Numbered from the stretch's first letter, positions 1 to 6,488 are shown. The stretch is 8,971 nt of DNA from an uncultured Actinomycetes bacterium (GCA_903847495.1 CAINDT010000300.1:1-8971), one strand, 5' to 3'. Notes: a model not told the origin generated them from the letters alone. Numbers and translations: made by a program.

Positions 1-598
1 CGTGCTATCCGCAATCCGACCAAGGTCGCTGCTGGATCGCGGCTCAACGGTCTTCGTGCTCATCGGGCAGTCGCTGCCCGTCTACTACATCGGCCTCTTG
101 GCCATCTACTTCCTCGCCTACAAATACGAACTTTTCCCACTCAGTGGCTACGAGACCTTCTCGCTCTCGAACCCGTGGCCGTGGCTCTATCACCTGTTAC
201 TGCCCGCCACGGTGCTGGCGCTCCAGTTTGCCGCCATCTACGTCAGGATCACGCGCTCGCAGATGCTTGACACCCTCAACGAGGACTACGTGCGTACTGC
301 CCGCGCCAAGGGTGCGAGCGAATCGCGCGTCGTCGTGCGCCACGCGCTGCGTAATGCCTCGCTGCCGATTGTGACGATGTTCGGTCTCGACCTCGGGCTC
401 TTGCTCGGCGGTGCGATCCTGATTGAAGTGACGTTCGGGCTGCAGGGCCTCGGGGCGCTCGCCGTGGAGGCCGCCAAGCGGCTCGATGTGCCCACCACGG
501 CCGGCATCGTCTTGTTCTCCGCGATCTTGATCGTCGTTGCGAACATCATCGTGGACGTCGTCTGCGCCACCCTCGATCCGCGGATTCGGTTGGAGTAG
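1..598 (+). CDS. dppB: ABC peptide/nickel-type transporter permease, DppB-like (5' truncated by window edge)
   Basis: This is the C-terminal 198 residues or so of an integral membrane permease for a binding-protein-dependent importer of the dipeptide/oligopeptide/nickel class. Full-length DppB proteins are a little over 300 residues, so the first third lies outside the window and the GTG at 2 is most likely an internal valine. Visible hydrophobic segments lie near residues 15-40, 64-84, 122-142 and 165-190 of the visible part. The cytoplasmic EAA loop, which contacts the ATPases, is at about residues 95-120 (DYVRTARAKGAS...RHALRNA). The C-terminus LDPRIR, and the absence of the LSFLGLG motif typical of DppC, favour the DppB type. 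The stop is 3 bases before the dppD start, so the two are surely cotranscribed. No DppC-type partner lies between this gene and the ATPases; it must be upstream or elsewhere. The family is clear, but the substrate cannot be read from the sequence. Confidence 0.93.
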   Translation, partial: VLSAIRPRSLLDRGSTVFVLIGQSLPVYYIGLLAIYFLAYKYELFPLSGYETFSLSNPWPWLYHLLLPATVLALQFAAIYVRITRSQMLDTLNEDYVRTARAKGASESRVVVRHALRNASLPIVTMFGLDLGLLLGGAILIEVTFGLQGLGALAVEAAKRLDVPTTAGIVLFSAILIVVANIIVDVVCATLDPRIRLE

Positions 599-601
599 AC
601 G

Positions 602-1615
602 ATGGCGCTGCTGACCGTTGAAAACCTGCGCACGACCTTTCGCACAGACGATGGTCCAGTCTGTGCGGTGGATGGCGTCAGCCTGTCGGTTGCTGCAGGC
701 CAGGTGCTTGGTATCGTCGGCGAGTCTGGGTGCGGCAAGTCCGCGATGAGTCTCTCAATCATGGGGCTCTTACCAACGAGTGCAACCGTTGAGGGCAGTA
801 TTCAGTTGGGCGAGCACCAATTGGTGGGCATGCCGAAGAATGAGTTACGGACGCTGCGCGGCTCTGAGGTCGCGATGATATTTCAAGATCCGATGGCATC
901 GCTCAACCCCGTCATGACGATCGGCTGGCAGCTCGAGGAGGCCGTGCGGCTCCACCAGAAAGTGTCGCGACGCGAGGCACGCACCTTGGCCGTTGCCGGG
1001 CTGGCTGCCGTTGGTATTCCCAGCCCCGAGGATCGCCTCAAGACGTACCCGCACGAACTGTCGGGTGGCATGCGGCAGCGCGTGATGATCGCAATGGCAC
1101 TGCTCAACCGGCCTCGGCTGTTGATTGCCGACGAACCGACGACGGCACTGGATGTCACGACGCAGGCTCAGATTCTCGCCTTGATGCGCGATCTCCGCAG
1201 CGAAGTCGATGCGGCGATCGTCCTGATTACCCACGACCTGGGTGTGGTGGCAGAGGTCTGTGATGAGGTGGCCGTGATGTACGCCGGCCGGATCGTGGAG
1301 CGCGCGCCTGTCGACGAATTGTTCGCGCGCCCCCAGCACCCGTACACGTGGGGCCTGCTGGCGTCGTTGCCTGGCCGTAATCGTGCGGGCGAGCGCCTAC
1401 ATCAGATCGCGGGCTCGCCGCCGAGCCTCATGAACCCGCCTGTTGGCTGTCGTTTTGCTCCACGCTGCGCGATGGCGATGGACGTCTGTCGAGCCGATCC
1501 AGCGCCGGTCTTGGCCGCGGTTGCAGGCTCTGACACGGTCGTCGCCTGCCATCTCGATGCAGCAACCCGTGCCCGCGAAGGCGCTCGTTTTGCCAGTGAT
1601 GAGGAGTCCGCATGA
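602..1615 (+). CDS. dppD: Peptide/nickel-type ABC transporter ATPase, DppD-like
   Basis: This 337-residue cytoplasmic ATPase is one of two that power the importer. Visible motifs are Walker A GESGCGKS at 40-47, Q-loop Q95 in FQDP, signature LSGGMRQR at 153-160, Walker B LLIADEP at 173-179 with catalytic E178, D-loop ALD, and H-loop H211. The C-terminal extension of the oligopeptide subfamily is present (HPYTWGLL near 246, then GSPPSLMNPP). It carries four cysteines, C283, C289, C296 and C316, in the spacing known from this subfamily and implicated in iron-sulfur binding in some homologues. Length is normal. The ATG at 602 is preceded by GGAG at 592-595, six bases away and inside the end of the permease gene. 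Its 3' end overlaps the dppF start in an ATGA, which implies translational coupling. The DppD rather than DppF assignment rests on gene order and on the LSGGMRQR signature. The substrate is unknown. Confidence 0.95.
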   Translation: MALLTVENLRTTFRTDDGPVCAVDGVSLSVAAGQVLGIVGESGCGKSAMSLSIMGLLPTSATVEGSIQLGEHQLVGMPKNELRTLRGSEVAMIFQDPMASLNPVMTIGWQLEEAVRLHQKVSRREARTLAVAGLAAVGIPSPEDRLKTYPHELSGGMRQRVMIAMALLNRPRLLIADEPTTALDVTTQAQILALMRDLRSEVDAAIVLITHDLGVVAEVCDEVAVMYAGRIVERAPVDELFARPQHPYTWGLLASLPGRNRAGERLHQIAGSPPSLMNPPVGCRFAPRCAMAMDVCRADPAPVLAAVAGSDTVVACHLDAATRAREGARFASDEESA

Positions 1616-2595
1616 GCGAACCTATCCTCACCGCGACGGGCGTCACGATTGGTTTCCCAGTCAAGCGAGGCATCATCTTCCAGCGCGAGGTCGCACGTGT
1701 ACAGGCTGTCGATGGCGTCGACCTGACGCTTCATCAGGGCGAGACGCTCGCGATCGTGGGCGAGTCGGGCTGCGGCAAGACGACGTTGGCACGTGGACTC
1801 GTTCGCCTGCGCGACATCGATGCCGGCTCGATCACCTACATGGGCGAAGACATCACACGACGTAGCGGACGAACGCTCAACGATTTTCGTCGTCAGGTCA
1901 CGATGATCTTCCAAGATCCGATCGCCTCGCTCGATCCGCGTATGCGGATCGGTCAGTCGATGCAAGAGCCACTCGACATTCACTCGATTGGTACGCCGGC
2001 AGAGCGCAAGCGCAAGGTGCAGGAGGCGATGGAGCGAGTCGGGCTCAATCCCGAGCACTACAACCGTTTCCCGCACGAGTTCTCGGGTGGTCAGCGACAA
2101 CGCATCGGTATCGCTCGGGCGATCATCCTCGAGCCGCGGGTAATTGTCTGCGACGAGCCCGTCTCGGCGCTCGATGTCTCCGTGCAGGCTCAGATCGTCA
2201 ACCTCTTGGAGGATCTCCAGCGCGATCTTGGCCTCTCCTACATCGTGATTGCGCACGATCTCGATGTTGTGCGGCGACTCGCCGACCGTGTCCAGGTTAT
2301 GTACCTCGGTCGCGTGGTCGAGCAGGGGGAGGGGGAGCAGGTCTACAACCATCCGCGCCACCCCTATTCGAAGGCGCTGCTGTCGGCGCGGCCGATTGCC
2401 GATCCCAAGCTTGCACGCTCGCGCGAGCGGATCGTGTTGCAGGGCGATGTGCCGAGTCCGATCAACCCGCCTGCGGGCTGCCGATTTCATCCACGCTGCC
2501 CGGTTGTCCAGGCCTCGTGCAGCGCGCAGGATCCTCAACTCGAGATCGCCGCTGATGGCCATGGTTGGGCCTGCGCGTACCCACTCGCACCGTGA
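1612..2595 (+). CDS. dppF: Peptide/nickel-type ABC transporter ATPase, DppF-like
   Basis: This is the second importer ATPase, 327 residues, expected to pair with the DppD-like protein on the cytoplasmic face of the permeases. Motifs are Walker A GESGCGKT at 50-57, Q-loop Q101 in FQDP, signature FSGGQRQR at 157-164, Walker B VIVCDEP at 177-183 with E182, ALDVSVQAQ, and H-loop H215. The oligopeptide-type C-terminal extension holds cysteines C290, C296, C303 and C321. The insertion near residues 17-30 before the first conserved block is typical of DppF/OppF and supports the assignment. The ATG overlaps the dppD stop (ATGA) and has GAGGAG at 1601-1606, five bases upstream. The stop overlaps the GTG of the next small gene. 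A purine-rich stretch at about 2320-2340 encodes the E/Q/G-rich segment after the H-loop domain; the frame stays intact. Confidence 0.95.
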   Translation: MSEPILTATGVTIGFPVKRGIIFQREVARVQAVDGVDLTLHQGETLAIVGESGCGKTTLARGLVRLRDIDAGSITYMGEDITRRSGRTLNDFRRQVTMIFQDPIASLDPRMRIGQSMQEPLDIHSIGTPAERKRKVQEAMERVGLNPEHYNRFPHEFSGGQRQRIGIARAIILEPRVIVCDEPVSALDVSVQAQIVNLLEDLQRDLGLSYIVIAHDLDVVRRLADRVQVMYLGRVVEQGEGEQVYNHPRHPYSKALLSARPIADPKLARSRERIVLQGDVPSPINPPAGCRFHPRCPVVQASCSAQDPQLEIAADGHGWACAYPLAP

Positions 2596-2873
2596 ACGGA
2601 GTCGACTGGCGCGCTGCGGCGCTGCGTCTCGCGCTGCTGGTGGTGGCGTTACTGGTGCTAGCGGGCGTGCTCGTGGTCGTCTTTTACGCGGCTGGACGCC
2701 CACTGCGGCCAGCAATCAGCGCCGGGGCGGGCGTCGTTGGCTTTGCCATGGCGATGCTGGGAATCGGGCTGCTCGCCTGGTCGCGACGCGGGTCGGAGCG
2801 CGTGACCGGTGGGACGGCGTTTGGCGCCATGGCGCTCAGCCTGCCGTTTCTCGTTGTGGCGTTGGTCGTGTAG
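2592..2873 (+). CDS. Small three-helix membrane protein of unknown function, coupled to dppF
   Basis: I do not recognise this family. The frame encodes 93 residues from the GTG at 2592. Hydrophobic segments span about residues 11-34, 44-63 and 73-92, separated by short Arg-rich loops (GRPLRP near 35-40, SRRGSER near 64-70), so it should be an inner-membrane protein with three spanning helices and almost no soluble part. The GTG shares bases with the dppF TGA (GTGA), a common sign of translational coupling, and this decides the start; a TTG at 2565 in the same frame would overlap dppF by 31 bases and is less likely. No clear Shine-Dalgarno is visible. Its position suggests cotranscription with the peptide transporter, but a role in transport is only inference. 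It could also be a generic small membrane protein of the lineage. No cysteines or catalytic motifs are apparent. Confidence 0.72.
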   Translation: MNGVDWRAAALRLALLVVALLVLAGVLVVVFYAAGRPLRPAISAGAGVVGFAMAMLGIGLLAWSRRGSERVTGGTAFGAMALSLPFLVVALVV

Positions 2874-2886
2874 GCGCCTTACCCCT

Positions 2887-2901
2887 ACCGTCTGTAACGG
2901 T
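2887..2901 (+). terminator. Small inverted repeat after the dpp operon; weak terminator candidate
   Basis: ACCGT at 2887-2891 and ACGGT at 2897-2901 can form a 5-bp stem with a CTGTA loop, followed by only two more T residues. It lies 14 bases after the stop of the small membrane protein. The stem is short and the T-tract is poor, so it may be a weak terminator, an operator half, or chance. Confidence 0.25.
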
Positions 2902-2907
2902 TTCCGC

Positions 2908-2913
2908 TATGGT
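2908..2913 (+). promoter_or_regulatory. Candidate -10 element (TATGGT) for atpD-atpC
   Basis: TATGGT fits the loose TANNNT pattern of actinobacterial -10 boxes and lies about 93 bases before the atpD ATG, in the only sizeable gap of the window. No convincing -35 is present: the hexamer 17 bases upstream, CTACCG, is a poor match. If it is used, transcription would start near 2919-2921, right at the beginning of the stem-loop at 2918-2947. Confidence 0.28.
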
Positions 2914-2917
2914 GCCG

Positions 2918-2947
2918 ACACGTCAGCGACTGCCTCGGCAGGCGTGT
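2918..2947 (+). promoter_or_regulatory. Nested stem-loop in the atpD leader
   Basis: An outer stem ACACG (2918-2922) with CGTGT (2943-2947) encloses an inner stem CTGCC (2930-2934) with GGCAG (2937-2941). The inner loop is only TC, so one pair would open in RNA. The structure sits about 60 bases upstream of the atpD start and shows no T-tract. It could be a 5' mRNA-stabilising hairpin or a protein-binding site. Nothing in the sequence shows which, and chance is possible at this GC content. Confidence 0.25.
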
Positions 2948-2988
2948 GACTCAATCATTTTCGACCATCAATCGCGACAACGAATCAC

Positions 2989-2992
2989 GAGG
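2989..2992 (+). promoter_or_regulatory. Likely Shine-Dalgarno of atpD (GAGG, long spacing)
   Basis: GAGG lies 13 bases before the ATG at 3006, longer than the usual 5-9. It supports the ATG at 3006 over the in-frame GTG at 2946, which would add 20 residues that are not part of the conserved beta-subunit N-terminus. Confidence 0.45.
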
Positions 2993-3005
2993 CAAAAGAC
3001 GCATC

Positions 3006-4409
3006 ATGGCTGAGCGCAACGTCGGTAGGATCGTGGAAATCAAGGGCGTCGTTATCGACGCCGTCTTCCCAGAGTCGCTTCCCGCAATTTATGCGGCCCT
3101 GCACATTCAGACCGCGGACGGATTCGTCGTGGCTGAGGTTCAGCAGCACCTGGGCGATGACCGCATTCGTGCCGTCGCCATGGACTCGACCGATGGACTC
3201 GCGCGTGGTGCCGAAGTGCTCGACACGGGCGACTCGATCAGCGTTCCCGTCGGTCAGCAGACGCTCGGCCGCATCTTCAACGTGCTTGGCGACGCGATCG
3301 ACAAGGGCGAGCCAGTCACCGGCGAACGCTGGGGCATTCATCGCGAGCCGCCGAAGTTTGCGGATCTCGACCCGAAGCCGTCCGTGCTCGAGACCGGTAT
3401 CAAGGTCGTCGACCTGCTTGCGCCGTATACCAAGGGCGGCAAGATTGGTCTGTTCGGTGGTGCCGGCGTCGGCAAGACCGTGCTGATTCAGGAACTGATC
3501 AACAACATCGCAACGCAGCACGGCGGCCTGTCCGTCTTCGCCGGCGTCGGTGAGCGCACGCGTGAGGGCAACGACCTCTGGCTTGAGATGAAGGAATCTG
3601 GCGTCATCTCCAAGACGGCGCTGGTCTACGGCCAGATGAACGAGCCGCCGGGTGCCCGCCTGCGCGTCGCCCTGTCCGGCCTGACGATGGCGGAGTACTT
3701 CCGTGACGTTGACGGCCAGGACGTGCTGCTGTTCGTCGACAACATCTTCCGCTTCACCCAGGCCGGTTCTGAGGTGTCCGCTCTGCTCGGTCGTATGCCG
3801 AGCGCCGTGGGCTACCAGCCGACCCTGGCGACCGAGATGGGCGAGCTTCAGGAGCGCATCACCTCGACGAAGAAGGGCTCGATCACCTCGGTCCAGGCCA
3901 TCTACGTGCCTGCCGACGACCTGACCGACCCGGCCCCGGCCGCAACGTTCTCCCACCTTGACGCCACGACCGTGCTGTCGCGTGCGATCTCGGAGCAGGG
4001 CATCTACCCAGCCGTGGATCCGCTCGACTCGACCAGCCGCATCCTCCAGCCCGACGTCGTCGGCGAGGAGCACTACCGCGTCGCGACCCAGGTCCAGCAG
4101 GTCCTCCAGCGCTACAAGGACCTCCAGGACATCATCGCGATCCTCGGCATGGACGAGCTCTCCGATGAGGACAAGCTGACGGTGCAGCGCGCCCGCAAGA
4201 TCCAGCGCTTCCTGTCGCAGCCGTTCTTCGTCGCCGCCGTGTTCACCGGCCGCGAGGGACGCTACGTCCGCATCGAGGACACGATCCGCGGCTTCCAGGA
4301 GATCCTCGACGGCAAGCACGACGATGTGCCGGAGCAGGCCTTCTTCCTCTGCGGCGGCATCGAGGACGTCGTCGCCGAGGCCGAGCGCCTCAAGACCGCC
4401 GCGGCGTAA
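3006..4409 (+). CDS. atpD: F1F0 ATP synthase subunit beta
   Basis: This is the catalytic beta subunit of the F1 head (467 residues, normal length), which makes ATP from ADP and phosphate as the gamma shaft rotates. Visible features are an N-terminal beta-barrel (residues 1-80), Walker A GGAGVGKT at 151-158, catalytic GERTREG with E183 and R184, Walker B LLFVDNIFR at 241-249 with D245, the family signature PAVDPLDSTS at 335-344, and the DELSDED loop at 383-389 that contacts the central stalk. The start ATG at 3006 gives MAERNVGRIVEIKG, the expected N-terminus. atpC follows after 3 bases. Unusually for actinobacteria, where the order is normally atpBEFHAGDC, the genes just upstream are a peptide transporter and a small membrane protein, not atpA and atpG. 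Third-position composition changes strongly along the gene: 24 of the first 100 codons end in A/T, but only 3 of the last 100. Confidence 0.99.
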   Translation: MAERNVGRIVEIKGVVIDAVFPESLPAIYAALHIQTADGFVVAEVQQHLGDDRIRAVAMDSTDGLARGAEVLDTGDSISVPVGQQTLGRIFNVLGDAIDKGEPVTGERWGIHREPPKFADLDPKPSVLETGIKVVDLLAPYTKGGKIGLFGGAGVGKTVLIQELINNIATQHGGLSVFAGVGERTREGNDLWLEMKESGVISKTALVYGQMNEPPGARLRVALSGLTMAEYFRDVDGQDVLLFVDNIFRFTQAGSEVSALLGRMPSAVGYQPTLATEMGELQERITSTKKGSITSVQAIYVPADDLTDPAPAATFSHLDATTVLSRAISEQGIYPAVDPLDSTSRILQPDVVGEEHYRVATQVQQVLQRYKDLQDIIAILGMDELSDEDKLTVQRARKIQRFLSQPFFVAAVFTGREGRYVRIEDTIRGFQEILDGKHDDVPEQAFFLCGGIEDVVAEAERLKTAAA

Positions 4410-4412
4410 CCC

Positions 4413-4823
4413 ATGGCCACGCTGCACTGCGAGATCATCACGCCCGAGGGCTATGCGTTCGCCGGTGAGGCGGAGATGGTCGTCGTGCCCGGTTCCGAAG
4501 GCGGCCTCGGCGTCCTGCCGCGCCACCAGCCGATCGTCTCCCGCCTGAACGTGGGGGAGATCCGGGTGCGCGTGAGCCCGACCGAGTGGCGCTCGTTCGC
4601 CACCTCGGACGGGTACTTCTCCATGCAGGGAGAGAAGGCGATCGCGCTCGTCGAGGGCGCGATGCCGACCGACGCGATCGACGTCCCCGCCGCAGAGGCC
4701 AAAGCGGCCGACGCGCGTGCGCGCATTCAGCTGGCCGATGACGGCGACGAGGCGGTCAACCGCTTCCGTGCCGAGCGGGATCTCGAGTACGCCGAGAACC
4801 TGTTGCGCATCGCCGGTCGCTAG
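4413..4823 (+). CDS. atpC: F1F0 ATP synthase subunit epsilon
   Basis: This 136-residue subunit of the ATP synthase central stalk couples gamma to the c-ring and can restrain ATP hydrolysis. The N-terminal beta-sandwich (residues 1-85) carries the conserved pattern LHCEIITPEG, VVVPGSEGGLGVLPRH (near 23-38) and the GY-F segment near 67-69. Residues about 92-133 form the alpha-helical hairpin of the full-length form (AEAKAADARARI, then a charged segment ending ENLLRIAGR). The ATG is 3 bases after the atpD stop with no Shine-Dalgarno in the gap, so translation is probably coupled to atpD. No further atp gene follows. Confidence 0.96.
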   Translation: MATLHCEIITPEGYAFAGEAEMVVVPGSEGGLGVLPRHQPIVSRLNVGEIRVRVSPTEWRSFATSDGYFSMQGEKAIALVEGAMPTDAIDVPAAEAKAADARARIQLADDGDEAVNRFRAERDLEYAENLLRIAGR

Positions 4824-4842
4824 CCACGCGCTGCGGGATTCC

Positions 4843-4861
4843 ACGGACAGCCGATTTCCGT
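4843..4861 (+). terminator. Inverted repeat after atpC; weak terminator candidate
   Basis: ACGGA (4843-4847) and TCCGT (4857-4861) can pair across a 9-base loop, 20 bases after the atpC stop. There is no T-run, and the stem is only 5 bp. It marks a possible transcript boundary before the next gene, but the evidence is weak. Confidence 0.2.
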
Positions 4862-4881
4862 CGCGGTGCGATTAGAAGACC

Positions 4882-4892
4882 GGAGGTACACT
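4882..4892 (+). promoter_or_regulatory. GGAGG Shine-Dalgarno and overlapping TACACT -10 candidate of the DUF3352 gene
   Basis: GGAGG at 4882-4886 lies 12 bases before the ATG at 4899. TACACT at 4887-4892 fits TANNNT and would place transcription start at or next to that ATG, giving a leaderless mRNA that lacks the GGAGG. The two readings exclude each other for one transcript. No good -35 is seen (CGGTGC at the 17-base spacing), so ribosome binding from a longer transcript is equally possible. Confidence 0.3.
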
Positions 4893-4898
4893 CAGGTC

Positions 4899-6455
4899 AT
4901 GACGAACCGTCGCTCAATCGCTCTGCTCGGACTTCTCATCGCTGGTTTCGCCGTTGCGGTGATCGCTGCCTTCGGCAGTGGTGATGCCAACGCCGGCGCC
5001 GAGGCACGGGTGAAGGGCGCGAGCGCCGTTCCGACCTCGGCACTCGCCTATGCGAGCGTCAATCTGGACCGCGATGGCTCCCAGTTCCAGGCCCTCGAGG
5101 GTCTGGCGGGCAAAGTGCAGGGTGGCGACGAGGCTGTCGCGAAGCTCAACGAGATGCTCGACGGCACGACCCAGCAGGCGAAGGTCGTGCGCGCGCTCGG
5201 TGGCGACGTCAGTGTCGGCCTCGTGGGCATCACGCTTGGTGCCGACCTGAAGCCGGCCGTCGAGGCCGTGATCGTCGCGACCGCCGCCGACGGTGCGGCC
5301 TTGCCGGCGATGCTCAAGCAGGCCGGCTTCACGCAGGCACCCGCGCTTGACGGCAAGGACGTCTGGGAGAAGGACGCCTTTGCCTTCGCCATCGACGGCT
5401 CGATGGTGATCGGCGCCACCTCGCGCGCCACCCTCGTCGAGGCGCTTGCCACGCAGGCCGGGCAGAAGCCCGCGCTCGCCGACGATGCGGCCTTCAAGAC
5501 GACAATCGCCAAGCTGCCGGGTGACGCCGTGGCCGTCGCCTACATCGCACCCGCCCGGCTCGCCGGTCTGGTGCAGTTGGCCGGCTCGGTGCTGCCGCAG
5601 AACGCACTCCCCGAGGGGGCGCCCGACATGACGGCGTCGCTTGGACAGCTCAGTGACGCGCTCAAGGACATCCGCGGGCTCGGCATCGCCATCACCGCTG
5701 AGCAGGGCGGGCTCCGTGTCGTCGCTGCGGGCGACGCGGACCAGGCTGCGCTGACGAAGCTCGGCCTCGCCTTCCCGACCGCGTACGACCCGACGATCCT
5801 CGAGCAGGTGCCGGCCGACGCGATCGGCTTCGCAGCCTTCCGCGATCTGGGGCCGACGCTCCAGACGGCGATCGCCGCTGCGCAGCAGCAGGATGGGCAG
5901 CTCGCGGACATGATCGCGGCTGCGGAGAAGACGACCGGGATCAAGCTCGGCGACCTGCTGGGGGCGCTCGGCGGCCAGCACGCCGTGGTCGCCGTCGGCG
6001 GCGAGACGCCCGCCGCAGCGCTGTTGACCCAGCCGCAGGATCCGGCCGCTGCCGGCGCGACGCTTGCCAAGGCGATCGCCTCTGCGCAGACCCTCACCGA
6101 CAGCCTGCCGATGGCCGATAGCGCCCGCAAGCAGGCCGAGAAGCGCATGGACGGACCGCTCCCGCAGATCGCCGTCACCCGGCAGGGCGATAGCGCCACC
6201 TTGGCCATCGGGACGGATGCGCGTCTCGCCGCGAAGCCGGACTCGTCGATCGCTGAGACGGATGCGTACCGCGCGATCGTCGATCGCGCCGGCGTGCCGT
6301 CCGACGTGACCGGCATCGCCTACGTCAACGCCGGGCAGCTGCGCGCGCAGGCGAAGGCGATGGGAGCGACCGTTCCGGCCAGCACGAACGCCATCAACGG
6401 CGTCGTGGCGTGGGGTACGGCCGACGGCGCGACGGTCTTCATCTCCATCGGCTAG
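4899..6455 (+). CDS. Exported/anchored DUF3352-like protein with duplicated halves
   Basis: The protein has 518 residues and no cysteine. The N-terminus has Arg4-Arg5, a hydrophobic helix at about 7-25 and a possible signal peptidase site after ANA (30-32), so the rest probably lies outside the membrane, secreted or anchored. The mature part resembles DUF3352 proteins of actinobacteria, recognised from the VPTSALAYASVNLD motif near 44-57 and the ALGGD block near 99-103; their function is unknown. Two halves align by eye. VP at 44 matches VPADAIGFAAF at 304, ALGGD (99) matches ALGGQ (356), and FAIDGSMVIGATS (163-175) matches VTRQGDSATLAIG (426-438). LPGDAVAVAYI (206-216) matches VPSDVTGIAYV (466-476), and the end of each half is a G-rich strand pair (260-278, 500-518). 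The start ATG at 4899 is preferred over GTG 4866 because it gives a clean signal sequence. Gaps of 75 and 91 bases separate it from its neighbours, so it may be its own unit. Confidence 0.85.
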   Translation: MTNRRSIALLGLLIAGFAVAVIAAFGSGDANAGAEARVKGASAVPTSALAYASVNLDRDGSQFQALEGLAGKVQGGDEAVAKLNEMLDGTTQQAKVVRALGGDVSVGLVGITLGADLKPAVEAVIVATAADGAALPAMLKQAGFTQAPALDGKDVWEKDAFAFAIDGSMVIGATSRATLVEALATQAGQKPALADDAAFKTTIAKLPGDAVAVAYIAPARLAGLVQLAGSVLPQNALPEGAPDMTASLGQLSDALKDIRGLGIAITAEQGGLRVVAAGDADQAALTKLGLAFPTAYDPTILEQVPADAIGFAAFRDLGPTLQTAIAAAQQQDGQLADMIAAAEKTTGIKLGDLLGALGGQHAVVAVGGETPAAALLTQPQDPAAAGATLAKAIASAQTLTDSLPMADSARKQAEKRMDGPLPQIAVTRQGDSATLAIGTDARLAAKPDSSIAETDAYRAIVDRAGVPSDVTGIAYVNAGQLRAQAKAMGATVPASTNAINGVVAWGTADGATVFISIG

Positions 6456-6462
6456 CACGCAT

Positions 6463-6475
6463 CTGCGCCGCGCAG
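6463..6475 (+). terminator. Short hairpin after the DUF3352 gene
   Basis: CTGCG (6463-6467) pairs with CGCAG (6471-6475) around a CCG loop, 7 bases after the stop. GGGGG and then TT follow, not a T-tract, so it is a poor intrinsic terminator. It is listed only as visible structure. Confidence 0.2.
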
Positions 6476-6488
6476 GGGGTTCGCGCTG

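Noticed and set aside
2946..3005. A 20-residue N-terminal extension of AtpD from GTG 2946
   Set aside because: The conserved beta-subunit N-terminus starts at ATG 3006, and the extension has no family-like features.
2249..3013. 254-codon + strand frame spanning dppF, the small gene and the atpD leader
   Set aside because: It is out of frame with dppF over most of its length, is Arg/Ala-rich, and has no motif.
2985..4844. 619-codon open frame on the - strand opposite atpD-atpC
   Set aside because: It mirrors two certain genes, is rich in Arg, Asp, Leu and His with no domain pattern, and open antisense frames are expected at this GC content.
6271..6289. Perfect 8-bp inverted repeat with a 3-base loop inside the DUF3352 gene
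   Set aside because: It lies mid-gene, encodes ordinary residues, and short GATC-rich palindromes are frequent in this GC-rich DNA.
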